A stretch of 64,000 nt of DNA, from contig NZ_JANPLK010000037.1 of NCBI RefSeq assembly GCF_031426495.1, forward strand, positions 1-64,000, given 5' to 3'. This stretch comes from Gemmatimonas sp. Lineage in GTDB: Bacteria; Gemmatimonadota; Gemmatimonadetes; Gemmatimonadales; Gemmatimonadaceae. Positions within the stretch are counted from its first letter, which is position 1. Every line of letters begins with the position of its first letter. Below the pieces are notes generated by a model. The model was not told the DNA's origin and did no database searches. It saw only the letters and a program-made list of their open reading frames with translations. Shown in pieces: positions 44,301-52,158 of this stretch. A program made the translations under genes and the position numbers.

Positions 44301-46769
44301 AAGCAACGAGAGTCGGTTGGGTTCCGTGCCCCCCGCGCTCGGGACGCGCGGCCCGAGCCACGGCATGAGTTGCCAGTCGCCGCGAATCCCGCGGTGCTTG
44401 CGGCGCGTGAACGCCACATAAGACGACGGGTAGTCATCGTACACGATCACATCGGTGGCCAAGCCGGCCCGCGCGTAGTTGCCTTCGATCAGGTCATGCG
44501 AGAGGAGCGTATTCTCGGGAAAGCGTCCGTGCGTGGCGAGTTCAAACGCGTCGACGTCGTAGATGCCCTTGCCGGTATAGCTGCCCTCGCCGTACAGGTC
44601 CTGGTACACGTCGGACACGGCCGTGGAGTACGGGTCCACGCCCGGATGTCCAGACGAGATCGCGGCGAAGTGCGAACGGTGCGCACTCGGCAGCGACACA
44701 CCAACCCGCGGCTGAAGAATGCCGTAGCCGCGCACGATCCGCCGGCGGACGGGGTCGTGGACGGCGCGGTTGAGCGGATGCGCGAGCGCGCCGATCAGTG
44801 ACGGCGCGGCGTCCGGCGGGAGGACGGTATCGGCGTCGAGCGTGATGACATACTTCACCCCACGCAATGCGTCGGGATCACCGACGATGGTGGAGAAGGC
44901 ACTGGTTGTATCGATCGTAGGGTCGATCGGCGGGGCCGTTGTCCGTCCATCAGCGCGAAGGACGCGATTGAATTCCGCGAGCTTGCCGCGCTTGCGCTCC
45001 CACCCCATCCAGACGCCCTGCTGCGCATTCCAGCGCCGCGGACGATGGAGGAGATGGAAGGGCGTGATGTCATCGTGCGCGTAACGCGCATTCAACTGGG
45101 TGACGCCGTCGACGGCTTGAGCGAGCAGCGCCGCATCGGTCGGAGCGGTCTCCGTAGCGGAGTCGGTAAAGTCGCTGAGTATGGCGAAATGCAGATGCGT
45201 CTCGCGATTGGCGAGGAACTGTACTTCAATCGTTTCAAGGGCATCGTCGACGTCCGCAGTCGTTCCGAACAACGTCGGGATCACGACCGCGGTGCGGTAC
45301 TGGGAGGGCACACCCAACGCATGCAGGTCGAGTCGCGGCAGGACATTCGGCGGCAACCACGTGGTCACCAGCTGGTTGAGCACCGTCACCGAGATGTCTA
45401 GCGCAGGGAGGAACGCGAAGAGCAGGATGAGCCACAGCGAGGCACGAGCGTCCGGCTCGACGATCAGGATGACGGCCAGCGTGGCGAGAATCGTGCAGGT
45501 GACGAGTCCGCCGACGAACACAACGTTGGGATGTGTTCGCACGGCGCGCTCGATTCGCTCGCTCAGCGTTGGGCTATATCCGGCTGTGCGTTCGAGTTCA
45601 CGCACGCCGTCGTCCACGAGGAAATACCCGACGTGCGTGTGGCGCGCATGGCTGCCGTTTTCGGTCTCGCCGTTAGCGCGATGGCAGAGATCCACCGCCC
45701 ATTGGGCGACGCTTGCCTCCCGGTGGCCGGTGCCCTTGGCGATGCGTTCGACGACGTGTCGGTACGAGTCACGCGTGGCAAAGGTCATCTGCGGATAGAA
45801 CCCTGAGGGGTCTTCGCGCAGCGTCGCCTCCATGATGCTTTGATGCTCGACGAAGGTGCGCCAGTCACGGCGCCCTACGTCGCGTAGGCTCGTGATGCCG
45901 TTCGCCATCATCAACTGCGTCAACGTGAGACGCTGGGCAGAGAGCGCGACGGCGTTTTCCGGAGCGAGCCCTGCATCGCGCAACCACTGTTCCAGCCAAG
46001 CCAGGGCCGGTGTGGCACCTTCCGCATGACGGAGTGTCTGCAGGAACTGCGAGACGAAGTGCGGTGTGAGCGCGAGCTCCGCGTCGGCGAACTCGCGCAG
46101 TGCCGCCCTGAGGTCGGATCCGCCCTTGGTGTTCGCGTCAAGAATGTGCGCTGCCCATCGCTGTGCGGCCTCGAGCTCGTCGAGTCGCTGAACGGTTCGC
46201 AGGGCCATGCGCCGGATGCTTTCGATCAGGCCGAGCCGTAGCATGGCGGGCATGGCCCAGAGTTCGCCGATCGCCAGCGGTGTCACACTCTGAAAGGCCT
46301 CGACGAACAGATCCACGTTCTCGAGGTTGATGCGGGCTTCGCTGTGCGAGATCAGCGTGATGGCGATCTCGTAGACGCGCGGATAGCCCGTGAGCGGACC
46401 GGCCGCCAGCTCGGGGAGCTCGCGGTAGTAGCTCCCGGGCAGGCTTTCGCGCACCTCGAGCAGATGCTCCTGCACCACGTGGTAATTGTCGAGCAGCCAC
46501 TCGGCGGCCGGGCCGGCGTCGACGCCGTCTTCACCAGCGCGCAGCAGGCGTGCGTGTGCGTCGGCGAGAATGCTGCGCGTATTCGCCAGTCGGGCAAGCA
46601 GTCGCGCGGGACGGAGGGCGCGCCGCTGATCGGCCAATCGTTGACCACGGGCTACGGCGCGGGCGCGCGCCGCCAAATGCTCCGTGCCAAGCAGATCACC
46701 ATGAATCGGACCGGCAAGCAATTCGTCCGACGCGTCAATGCGATCCCGTTCCAACCACGAGAGGTTCAT
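38370..46769 (-). CDS. ndvB: Cyclic beta-1,2-glucan synthase (NdvB/ChvB family)
   Basis: 2,799 residues, the expected size. An N-terminal helical region and paired membrane helices (about 400-470) come before the GT84 domain (about 490-780, with VVIPTLFG and the DxD-like ITLDADTVLPPDAAP). Further helices lie near 833-870 and 955-1015. A glycoamylase-like domain spans about 1085-1440. Two sugar-phosphorylase-like halves lead to a GH94 domain with YGFRDQLQDVMAF (about 2345) and GTGDWNDGMSRVG (about 2478). The enzyme synthesises, sizes and closes cyclic beta-1,2-glucan from UDP-glucose, for osmotic adaptation of the periplasm. The ATG at 46769 follows GAGGTG; a GTG nine bases earlier is possible. 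No transporter for the glucan (NdvA/ChvA) is nearby. Confidence 0.93.
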   Translation of the reverse strand: MNLSWLERDRIDASDELLAGPIHGDLLGTEHLAARARAVARGQRLADQRRALRPARLLARLANTRSILADAHARLLRAGEDGVDAGPAAEWLLDNYHVVQEHLLEVRESLPGSYYRELPELAAGPLTGYPRVYEIAITLISHSEARINLENVDLFVEAFQSVTPLAIGELWAMPAMLRLGLIESIRRMALRTVQRLDELEAAQRWAAHILDANTKGGSDLRAALREFADAELALTPHFVSQFLQTLRHAEGATPALAWLEQWLRDAGLAPENAVALSAQRLTLTQLMMANGITSLRDVGRRDWRTFVEHQSIMEATLREDPSGFYPQMTFATRDSYRHVVERIAKGTGHREASVAQWAVDLCHRANGETENGSHARHTHVGYFLVDDGVRELERTAGYSPTLSERIERAVRTHPNVVFVGGLVTCTILATLAVILIVEPDARASLWLILLFAFLPALDISVTVLNQLVTTWLPPNVLPRLDLHALGVPSQYRTAVVIPTLFGTTADVDDALETIEVQFLANRETHLHFAILSDFTDSATETAPTDAALLAQAVDGVTQLNARYAHDDITPFHLLHRPRRWNAQQGVWMGWERKRGKLAEFNRVLRADGRTTAPPIDPTIDTTSAFSTIVGDPDALRGVKYVITLDADTVLPPDAAPSLIGALAHPLNRAVHDPVRRRIVRGYGILQPRVGVSLPSAHRSHFAAISSGHPGVDPYSTAVSDVYQDLYGEGSYTGKGIYDVDAFELATHGRFPENTLLSHDLIEGNYARAGLATDVIVYDDYPSSYVAFTRRKHRGIRGDWQLMPWLGPRVPSAGGTEPNRLSLLSRWKLLDNMRRSTVELAQLAFLLAAWTVLPGSIVRWTLLALGAIIAPWATSLALALVRPPRDKSWRTYYAAVGQDAIVSVQQAGLTLTFLLHQALISIDAIVRTLYRLYVSRKHLLEWRTASTVERSVGDVGQETWYAMRMSVLAAFAIAAAVSYQHIKSQGALGASLSALLPTGLLLGGIVLLWIMAPRLAAYLSEQRIETRPALSPSDRETARRYAGLHWRFFDRFVNASTHWLAPDNVQFDPESVVAMRTSPTNIGLQLLSTISAHDLGLITSADLTERLEKTFGTLQQLRRHKGHFFNWYDLHDLHVLEPAYISTVDSGNIAGHLIALRQACLELAAREPALEARALALAEQADAYVTDMDFGFLYDAKRKLFTIGYHTESLTADESFYDLLASEARLASFVAIAKNDVPVEHWFRLSRPLNRSSSATALVSWSGSMFEYLMPLLVMRSLPFTILDQTYHGVIERHAAHGRTHNVPWGVSESAYNVRDLHLTYQYRAFGIADLALKRGLERDLVIAPYATALAAMVEPARAFENLRRLEALGTLGEFGFADALDYTRAAPNQRYAIVNTSMAHHVGMTVVALTNLLDSDIWQNRFHAAPLVQSAQLLLHERIPRRLLLRQAQMPRVPAERAVNTSDQPVVREVDTTTRTKPRVAMLGALPYTVMLNHNGSGYSRYETLAVTRWRADSTRDDLGQYCYVKDVDSGRTWSTSHQPVCAPTEHSKVWLASDRVTMHRVDGDIETRTDITVVAADCAEVRRVTLINLGSEPRDIELTSYGEIVMAPPDADRAHPAFSNLFVETEWHAWCTAITATRRPRSPDDPELWCVHVVDAGPDRIGDVSCETDRSTFLGRGRSVRHPAALQTDGALSCTSGPVLDPIFALRTRVRVTPGRAVSVAFTTLVAASRKAAFELAGRYHDDHAAQRALDFAWTSTQLELRELGITPASAATFQEIAAQLLFRDGSLAPPPDEIRRNRGSQPQLWMYGISGDRPIVLATIDSMDGLPTLRELLVAHRFWRRRALTVDLVIINASGHDYLQELRDAITEAVISTNDAALIDKPGGVFVRRLDAFSTVDYLMLSATSRVQLTCDGRSLTRILESVALQASDRQRNAQSLATRTLERSTPSSASMGIVPADRPGAIASLVSALRPLVKPLMPRNLRARAEPENMLALPASARFDNGIGSFNDRGDYLIRVDDQQLPPAPWSNVIGNPHGGFLVTERGAGCMWAENAFFYRVTPWHNDPVTDPTSDVLFLKDVDTGALWSATPAPIDDGRYLVRHAAGASTFEHEHDGIHTVLHLGMPDDAAAKLSRLRITNTSAELRRLSLTAFVEWTLGSRREDTQHQVRTRFAPEQQAILAQNTFDAQFAEWTAFLAVSEPVSSYSANRRSFLGRNGTMTDPAALRLEGLDGMTGVALDPCAALQFDLVLPPGASREIVVVLGAARTEAEARRLADRLRTVPGATNAALRTVEAWETRLSAITVRTPDPSFDILINKWSLYQALSCRMWARMGLYQSSGAYGFRDQLQDVMAFLYAEPGVAREHILRAAGRQFVEGDVQHWWHPHSGRGVRTRFSDDLVWLPYVVDQYIRVTGDATVLEEYVPFLSMRELLPHEHEIYDLPTVTEDFGSVYEHCRRALRRACTVGLHGLPLIGTGDWNDGMSRVGSDGKGESVWLAWFLVTTLRTFAVHCDARGDHGEAQDMRRKADAYVLAVEAHGWDGGWYRRAYYDDGTPMGSSANAECQIDSIAQSWSVISGAGNPARQRMAMEALNEQLVLEDARLIMLLTPPFTEGTHDPGYIAGYVPGVRENGAQYTHAALWAVLATALHGNGDRAYELFQMINPLTHASSAEGVAKYKVEPYVVAADVYTAPSLLGRGGWTWYTGSASWLYRVGVENILGFTKIGDTLRIEPCAPREWPEFQIQYRFGRTTYEITVRNPALLRQRGSRVTLDGTVFRTSTIPLVDDGAIHTVVVDVASRR

Positions 46770-47130
46770 GCGAGACACCTCGCGGCGATCCGATCAGCCG
46801 TCGCGCGGTCGGCGCATGAGCGATCGGAACAGTGAGGAGGGCAGCGGCGGTGCAAAGAACGTGTCAACGGGCAGATCCGTGTGCGAAAGGGAGACACGGA
46901 TCACATACGTCGCTCTGATCCGTAACTCCCCTTGTGCACAACTCGGGCCCGCCGTATTGCCGAGCTGGGCGATACGGTGGCGGGGGCAAGCGTTGGCACA
47001 GACAACGCTTAACTCATCCGTGGGAAAGTCGCGCCCGGTAGATTTCGAAAGGCGGTGCAGCCTTGCGGCGTCAAGCGAGCGCGGATCCCCACGATGCACC
47101 GCCGGTACGCGTGCTGGCGGTGCCTCCGAA
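46770..47130 (-). promoter_or_regulatory. Upstream region of the glucan synthase gene, with 9-bp dyad
   Basis: 361 bp without a gene. A perfect dyad GATCCGTGT (46874-46882) and ACACGGATC (46894-46902), spacer 11 bp, with a third half-site GATCCGT near 46916. On the minus strand TTGACA (46867-46862) begins 6 bp beyond the dyad and could be a -35 element, but the matching -10 position holds CTGCCC, a poor fit. A factor that binds the dyad and helps the polymerase would explain this; I see nothing else in the region. Confidence 0.45.
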
Positions 47131-49434
47131 TTACCGGAGAATCGCACTCCAGATCAGCGGCCACGTTGCGTTCGTTTGCGCGCGGTACTGCGGACGAAAG
47201 CCGTAGAGGTACACATGTCCTGTACCCACCGACGCATCGACCATGGCGGCGCGGCCGTTCAGGCGCGCGCCACCGAGCAGCCAGCCGGAGAGCAGAGGAT
47301 CACCGGCCGATTGATAGCGCAGCACGGCGCTCGCCTTGGTCGTGTCGGTAATCGCGAACGTAGGACTGTCTTCGAACCACACGGCGGGTGTCGGTGCGCG
47401 ATAGGTCGCTGCGACCGGATGCGAGCGATTCACGTCGACCGCGAAGATCGAGCCAGGTGCGTAGAAGTCGGTATTGCGCACATTCGCCAGGACATTGGTG
47501 ACGGGCAGCGCCAGCGCGCTGATCGCGTACTCCGTCGCCTCGTTGAATGCGAGCAGTGCGCCACCTTCCTCCACAAAGGCCCTCAGGCTGGCCGCGCCGG
47601 AATCGCCCAGACCTCCGCGCAAGGAATCGGGATAGGGTGCTCCGAGTCCGCGACGCAATTGCGTGGCAGGCTGATCCGGCAGCAGGATCGCATCGAACTT
47701 CGCCCGCAGGCCACCGGAGCGGATGTCGCGATCATGCACGGTCGTGAACGGAATGCGGTTCGCATCGAACACCCAGCGCGTCCACCCTTCGTCCATCGAC
47801 GCGCTGTAGCTCTGGTAGATGGCGATACGCTTGCGACTGGTGCCACTTAACCCTGGTACGTTGTACGTCGGCTCCGCCACCGGCGTCACGACGGCACCGA
47901 GCTGTATCGTGGGCGTCGTTACCGCCTGCACATCCACGCCGAACAGCAACGGCAGCGTGTGCGCCGTGACGTCGTACGGACGCTTTGGCGGACCGCCCGG
48001 ATACTCCTGCAGATTCGGGTAGGCCTGTCGCTCCAGCAATGCCTTCGCATACGAGCCGAATGGCTGCCTGGTCGGCACGAGGTAACTGCCGGCCGGCTGG
48101 CTTTCGTGGACCACCACCTGCCCGTGCTGCAGGGTCCAGAGCAATCGCGTCAGTGCCGCCGGGTCACTCTGCTGCTTCGACATGACATACATTGCGGGCA
48201 CGTCCGTTGTCGTCCACGGATGATCGGCCGCCAGCGCCCGCTCGCCAAGCGTGGCATAGCTCTCGAGCCATGCGCCGCGGTCACGCGCCGCCTGTACCAG
48301 CAGCGCCCACGTCGCGCTCACCTGATACGACACGATGTCACCGATGCCCCAGCGACCGCCCGGCCACACCGCGGGGAAATTCCACGACGCGATCTTGGCG
48401 TCGTAGCCACGCCCCGTGCCGAGCTTGTCGAATGGCAGATCAATCGACGACGCCAGCCGCGCGCTCGCCGTTTCCGTGAGGATGCGCGCCCCGCGATGGT
48501 TCAGCGAGTACTGTCGGGCCGGTGACCATTGATCGTACGAGGCGTTGGTGGCAATGCCGGTTTTGCCGTCGGCGGTCATGCGCCACGACATCGCCATACC
48601 CAGCGCATTGGTGCTCGCGGTCAGAATCGGATCGATGTTCGGCTCGAGCGGATCCATGTAGGGCGGAATGAAGATGCGTCCGGCGTTGGCGCCTTGCTGA
48701 TGCACATCGTTCACGATCTGCGGCGTCCACGGCGTGTACAGCGAGTCCACCGTGTAACGCGTTTCCTTTTGCGTGAAGGCGTACCAGTCACGGTTGTTGT
48801 CGTGACCAGTGTAAAAATGGTAGAGTGCCGGCGGATTCGTGCCTTCGGCTGGCGTGTCGAGTGTGCTGCGATACCAGTTGCCCACGATGTCGACGCCGTC
48901 AGGGTTTTGGCTTGGCACCAACATGATGATCGTGTTGGCGAGAATAGCCTTCGCTTCCGGCGTGTCGGCACGCGCGAGTCGATCGGCCACCACCAGCGGC
49001 GTGAGGAATCCACCCACTTCGTTGGAGTGAATACTCGAGGTGATCAGAATGACGTTCTTGCCCTGCGCGATCAACGACGCTCGCGCGTTGGCGGTACGCT
49101 GTCGTGGATCCATCAGTTGCTGCTGGATCTTCTGATAGCGCGGCAGGTTCGCGAGCGTGGCCGAGTCGCTGATGAACGCCACGATGAATGGCCGACCCAG
49201 CGTGGTCTTGCCGAGCGTACGCACCGAGATACGCGGGCTCGCCTTGTCGACGGCCGCGAAATAGTCCGTCACCTGCTTCCACGATGGAAGCTTTCGATCG
49301 GTGCCGGGCTCCCATCCGAGAATGCTCGCCGGTGCGGGGATCGCGGCCGTCCGCGGTCGTTGCGCGCCGGCGGTGGGAGCCGACGACACGAAGCACAGCG
49401 CCGCCAGCGTACACGAGACGAAAGCACGGATCAT
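47131..49434 (-). CDS. Secreted M14-family zinc carboxypeptidase-like protein
   Basis: 767 residues. A signal peptide (to about TAGAQ) is followed by an M14 domain (about 45-400). The zinc ligands are HxxE in SSIHSNEVGG (about 129-138) and His in NDVHQQGANAG (about 242). The active-site side is shaped by NPDGVDIVGNWYR and GHDNNRDWYAF. The C-terminal half (about 440-767) is a second domain found in many large M14 proteins of this group, containing DAILLPDQPATQLRRGLG and GGALLAFNEATEYAISAL, a glutamine amidotransferase-like fold. Probably degrades peptides in the periplasm or outside the cell. Confidence 0.9.
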   Translation of the reverse strand: MIRAFVSCTLAALCFVSSAPTAGAQRPRTAAIPAPASILGWEPGTDRKLPSWKQVTDYFAAVDKASPRISVRTLGKTTLGRPFIVAFISDSATLANLPRYQKIQQQLMDPRQRTANARASLIAQGKNVILITSSIHSNEVGGFLTPLVVADRLARADTPEAKAILANTIIMLVPSQNPDGVDIVGNWYRSTLDTPAEGTNPPALYHFYTGHDNNRDWYAFTQKETRYTVDSLYTPWTPQIVNDVHQQGANAGRIFIPPYMDPLEPNIDPILTASTNALGMAMSWRMTADGKTGIATNASYDQWSPARQYSLNHRGARILTETASARLASSIDLPFDKLGTGRGYDAKIASWNFPAVWPGGRWGIGDIVSYQVSATWALLVQAARDRGAWLESYATLGERALAADHPWTTTDVPAMYVMSKQQSDPAALTRLLWTLQHGQVVVHESQPAGSYLVPTRQPFGSYAKALLERQAYPNLQEYPGGPPKRPYDVTAHTLPLLFGVDVQAVTTPTIQLGAVVTPVAEPTYNVPGLSGTSRKRIAIYQSYSASMDEGWTRWVFDANRIPFTTVHDRDIRSGGLRAKFDAILLPDQPATQLRRGLGAPYPDSLRGGLGDSGAASLRAFVEEGGALLAFNEATEYAISALALPVTNVLANVRNTDFYAPGSIFAVDVNRSHPVAATYRAPTPAVWFEDSPTFAITDTTKASAVLRYQSAGDPLLSGWLLGGARLNGRAAMVDASVGTGHVYLYGFRPQYRAQTNATWPLIWSAILR

Positions 49435-49511
49435 CGGAGCACCATTCAGGTTTCGGGTGAGCTGCTCCGGACAATCTGCGGCGCCATGTGCCGATTGGGA
49501 AACGAACGAGA

Positions 49512-49531
49512 GGTCGACGGGGGTCGACGGC
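49512..49531. repeat. 10-bp tandem duplication beyond the decayed oxidase
   Basis: Two near-identical 10-bp copies (GGTCGACGGG, GGTCGACGGC) at about 49512-49531, next to the end of the decayed hydroxy-acid oxidase gene. Confidence 0.55.
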
Positions 49532-49536
49532 GGTCC

Positions 49537-50002
49537 TCAGGCGAGGAGGTCAGCGGTGACCTCGGCCGGCGTGCACCGGCGGTCTAACGAGCACCGCCTG
49601 GGGCTAGCGCTGGAACCAGCGTGGGCCCGCCGTCGCGGCGCGCACCGCTTCGATCGTCCGGTTGGACAACGTCGACAGGATCATGCCCGCGCCGGTCGTA
49701 TCAGCCGCCTGTGCGGTGGCCACCTCCCCGTCGGCCTGCGCGAGCTGCTGGAACGCCATCGGGGCCACGAACACGGGCCAATCGAGAGTGTGCCCGAGAA
49801 TTTCGGAGCGCTGTGAGCGTTCGGACACGTCGCGCAGCACCCGAGAGCGCAAGGCGATGTCATTCCAGTCCGTGCGTGCCGCGCCCAGCGCCACTTCATC
49901 ATTTGCGCCACCCGCGTAGTAGTCGGAGACCATGCGCGGCCGCACGCTCGCGGCAGAGGACTCGTACCCGTGCAGATTGATGAGTGGCGTCGGAGTGGAC
50001 AT
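49537..50002 (-). pseudogene. Internally deleted FMN alpha-hydroxy-acid oxidase
   Basis: From ATG 50002 about 132 residues read as a normal N-terminus of an FMN alpha-hydroxy-acid (lactate-type) oxidase: PRMVSDYYAGGANDEVALG, RSRVLRDVSERS, WPVFVAPMAFQQLAQADGE and AGMILSTLSNRTIEAV. It stops after GPRWFQR (TAG 49606-49604), where the family continues for about 220 residues with FMN and substrate residues. In the next frame downstream, RRCTPAEVTADLLA and a stop (49539-49537) look like the family's last residues. I infer a deletion of the middle two-thirds plus a frameshift. It cannot make an active enzyme. Confidence 0.7.
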
Positions 50003-50066
50003 GCTGGAAGATTGCACGTGTCCGTCTGTTGCGCACGTGTCTTCCCACCAGGTCAACGCGCGGTCC

Positions 50067-51107
50067 ATGATTCACGCCCAGCACGATCCGGCACTCGTTG
50101 TCCACATTGTTCGACAGCTGCCGCTGCACTACGCAGATGGCGCGGACGTCACCGTCGATCGCCCCGCGCACGTGCGGGCCGGCTCCGGCTTGGCGTGGGT
50201 TGGCGAGCGGCTCGCCATCGTGCAGGACGACGCCAACTTCATCGCCCTGGTTGATCCCACGTCGGGGCAGGCCACCGCTGTGGTGCTGCCGGCCGGTGAA
50301 GGCGGGGTGCGCCAGTTCGACACCGGTCGTGGCAACAAGAAGCAGAAGTTCGATCTCGAGGCACTGGTCAGCATCGAGTCCCCCGACGGCCCGTTGTTGT
50401 TGGCGATCGGCTCAGGCTCGTCGAAGCGCCGCGAGCGCATGGTCACTGTGCATCGCGCCGGAGAACCCGATGAAGCGCTGGCGCTGATTACGGCACCAGG
50501 GCTGTACGAGGTGCTGCGTGCGACGACCGACTTCGCAGGGAGCGACATGAACATCGAGGGGGCCGTGTGCATCGGTGATGTGCTCCGACTCTACGGGCGC
50601 GGCAACGGCGAGGCGAGCAAACACCATGCGCCGCTCGACGCCACCTGCGATCTGCACTGGCCCTCGGTACGGGCGTATCTCACCGCGCCAGACACCGTCG
50701 AGCCGCCCACGCCCCGGCGGCTGCGGCAGTATGCGCTCGGCGAGGCCGACGGCGTGCGCCTGAGTTTCACCGACGCCACGCTCGCCTGGGGGGATCGATC
50801 GGCGCAGCCGGTGGTGCTCTACACGGCCGCCGCCGAAGGCTCTCCCGACTCCCGCCGCGACGGTGACGTGGCCGGCAGCGCGATCGGTTTCCTCGACCCG
50901 CGCGGCGACGAAACAGTGATGTGCTACGCATTGCTGCGCGACGCGCAGGGGGCGCTGCTGCCGCTCAAAGTCGAAGGGATTGCCTGCGGTCGCGCCGACC
51001 AGCGCCAGGTGTTCGTGGTGCTCGATGTCGACAACCCCGACGCGCCGTCGATGCTGTGCGAACTGCGGCTGGACGGACCATGGCCGTCGCTGGATCGGCC
51101 AGGATAG
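50067..51107 (+). CDS. Protein of unknown function, propeller-like (DUF6929-type)
   Basis: 346 residues with no signal peptide. Repeated beta units, for example AGSGLAWVGERLAIVQDDANFIALVDP, KFDLEALVSIESPDGPLLLAIGSGS and GSDMNIEGAVCIGDVLRLYGRGNG, suggest a beta-propeller; the look is that of DUF6929-type proteins, though I cannot confirm this. The conserved DLEAL and NIEGA blocks are like those of phytase-like or esterase-like propellers. The start ATG at 50067 has a neighbouring divergent pseudogene 64 bp away. The polysaccharide deacetylase gene follows after 64 bp. Confidence 0.6.
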   Translation: MIHAQHDPALVVHIVRQLPLHYADGADVTVDRPAHVRAGSGLAWVGERLAIVQDDANFIALVDPTSGQATAVVLPAGEGGVRQFDTGRGNKKQKFDLEALVSIESPDGPLLLAIGSGSSKRRERMVTVHRAGEPDEALALITAPGLYEVLRATTDFAGSDMNIEGAVCIGDVLRLYGRGNGEASKHHAPLDATCDLHWPSVRAYLTAPDTVEPPTPRRLRQYALGEADGVRLSFTDATLAWGDRSAQPVVLYTAAAEGSPDSRRDGDVAGSAIGFLDPRGDETVMCYALLRDAQGALLPLKVEGIACGRADQRQVFVVLDVDNPDAPSMLCELRLDGPWPSLDRPG

Positions 51108-51171
51108 CGCGCAACGCCATTTGCTGATACAACAGGGTAGCTCCATCTCATCTCCTCGCCTGCCACCGACC

Positions 51172-52158
51172 ATGCCTCGATTCCGACTCGCTCTGCTGCT
51201 GGCCTGTTGTCCCGCCATTCTTCAGGCGCAGGCGCAGCCCGTACCGGTCACGTCCGCTAAACCGGGATGGAAATGGACCATGGACAGCGTGAACAGTGTC
51301 GTCAACGAGGTCCGCGCCGGCCGATCGCTGCAGCCAGCGGCTTGGCCAAATGGGTCGCGCGTGGCGGTGCTGCTTTCCTTCGACGTCGACAACGAAACGA
51401 TCGCCATCCGCTACGGCGAGCCCACGGTGGGATCATTGGCCGAGATGCAGTACGGCGCCCGCGTTGGTCTGCCGCGCATCATGCGGTTGCTCGACAAGCA
51501 CAAGATACCGGCATCGTTCTTCATTCCCTCGGTGAGTCTGGCGATTACGCCGTCGATGGCCGAACTGATCAAGAAAAGCGGGCGCCATGAGTTCGCGGTA
51601 CACGGCTGGATTCACGAGCTGAACATGACGCTCCCCGACTCGGCCGAACGAGCCTTGTTGACGAAGGCCGTCGCGGAGCTCACGGCGCTCACCGGGCAGA
51701 AGCCAACGGGCTACCGTGCGCCGAGCTGGAACTTCAGTCCGAACACGTTGTCGATTCTTCGGGATATGGGCTTCCGCTACGAGAGCTCACTCATGGCCGA
51801 CGACGCGCCGTACGAACTGCTACAGCGCGGGAAACCCACTGGCCTGGTGGAGTTACCGGTCCAGTGGATTCTCGACGACGCGCCGCTGTTCGACCCGCGC
51901 GGTGAGCGCTACATGAATCCGCGCGATGTGGCGCGGGTGTGGATGGACGAGTTCGACAAGGCATACGAGGAGGGCACAATGTTCGTGCTGACGCTGCATC
52001 CGCATGTGTCGGGTCACCGTTCGCGCATCGTGGCGCTGGAGTTGCTCATTGCGCACATCCAGGCGAAGGGCGCGGGCAAGGTGTGGTGGAGCACGCATGC
52101 GGAAGCCGCCGAGTATGTGCGCAAGGCGGCGAAGCTCGGCGAACCGAGGGCCCGCTAG
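51172..52158 (+). CDS. Polysaccharide deacetylase (NodB-like)
   Basis: 328 residues. A signal peptide (to about AQAQ) precedes the NodB domain. SFDVDNE holds the metal Asp of motif 1, H-x3-H is in VHGWIHELN, RAPSWN is motif 3, and LTLHPHVSG near the end supplies the catalytic His. The DxxNE form of motif 1 is shared with the PuuE/allantoinase-like and peptidoglycan deacetylase group, so the substrate (an acetylated sugar polymer or a small amide) is not certain. The last base of the stop overlaps the GTG of the PQQ enzyme gene. Confidence 0.9.
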   Translation: MPRFRLALLLACCPAILQAQAQPVPVTSAKPGWKWTMDSVNSVVNEVRAGRSLQPAAWPNGSRVAVLLSFDVDNETIAIRYGEPTVGSLAEMQYGARVGLPRIMRLLDKHKIPASFFIPSVSLAITPSMAELIKKSGRHEFAVHGWIHELNMTLPDSAERALLTKAVAELTALTGQKPTGYRAPSWNFSPNTLSILRDMGFRYESSLMADDAPYELLQRGKPTGLVELPVQWILDDAPLFDPRGERYMNPRDVARVWMDEFDKAYEEGTMFVLTLHPHVSGHRSRIVALELLIAHIQAKGAGKVWWSTHAEAAEYVRKAAKLGEPRAR

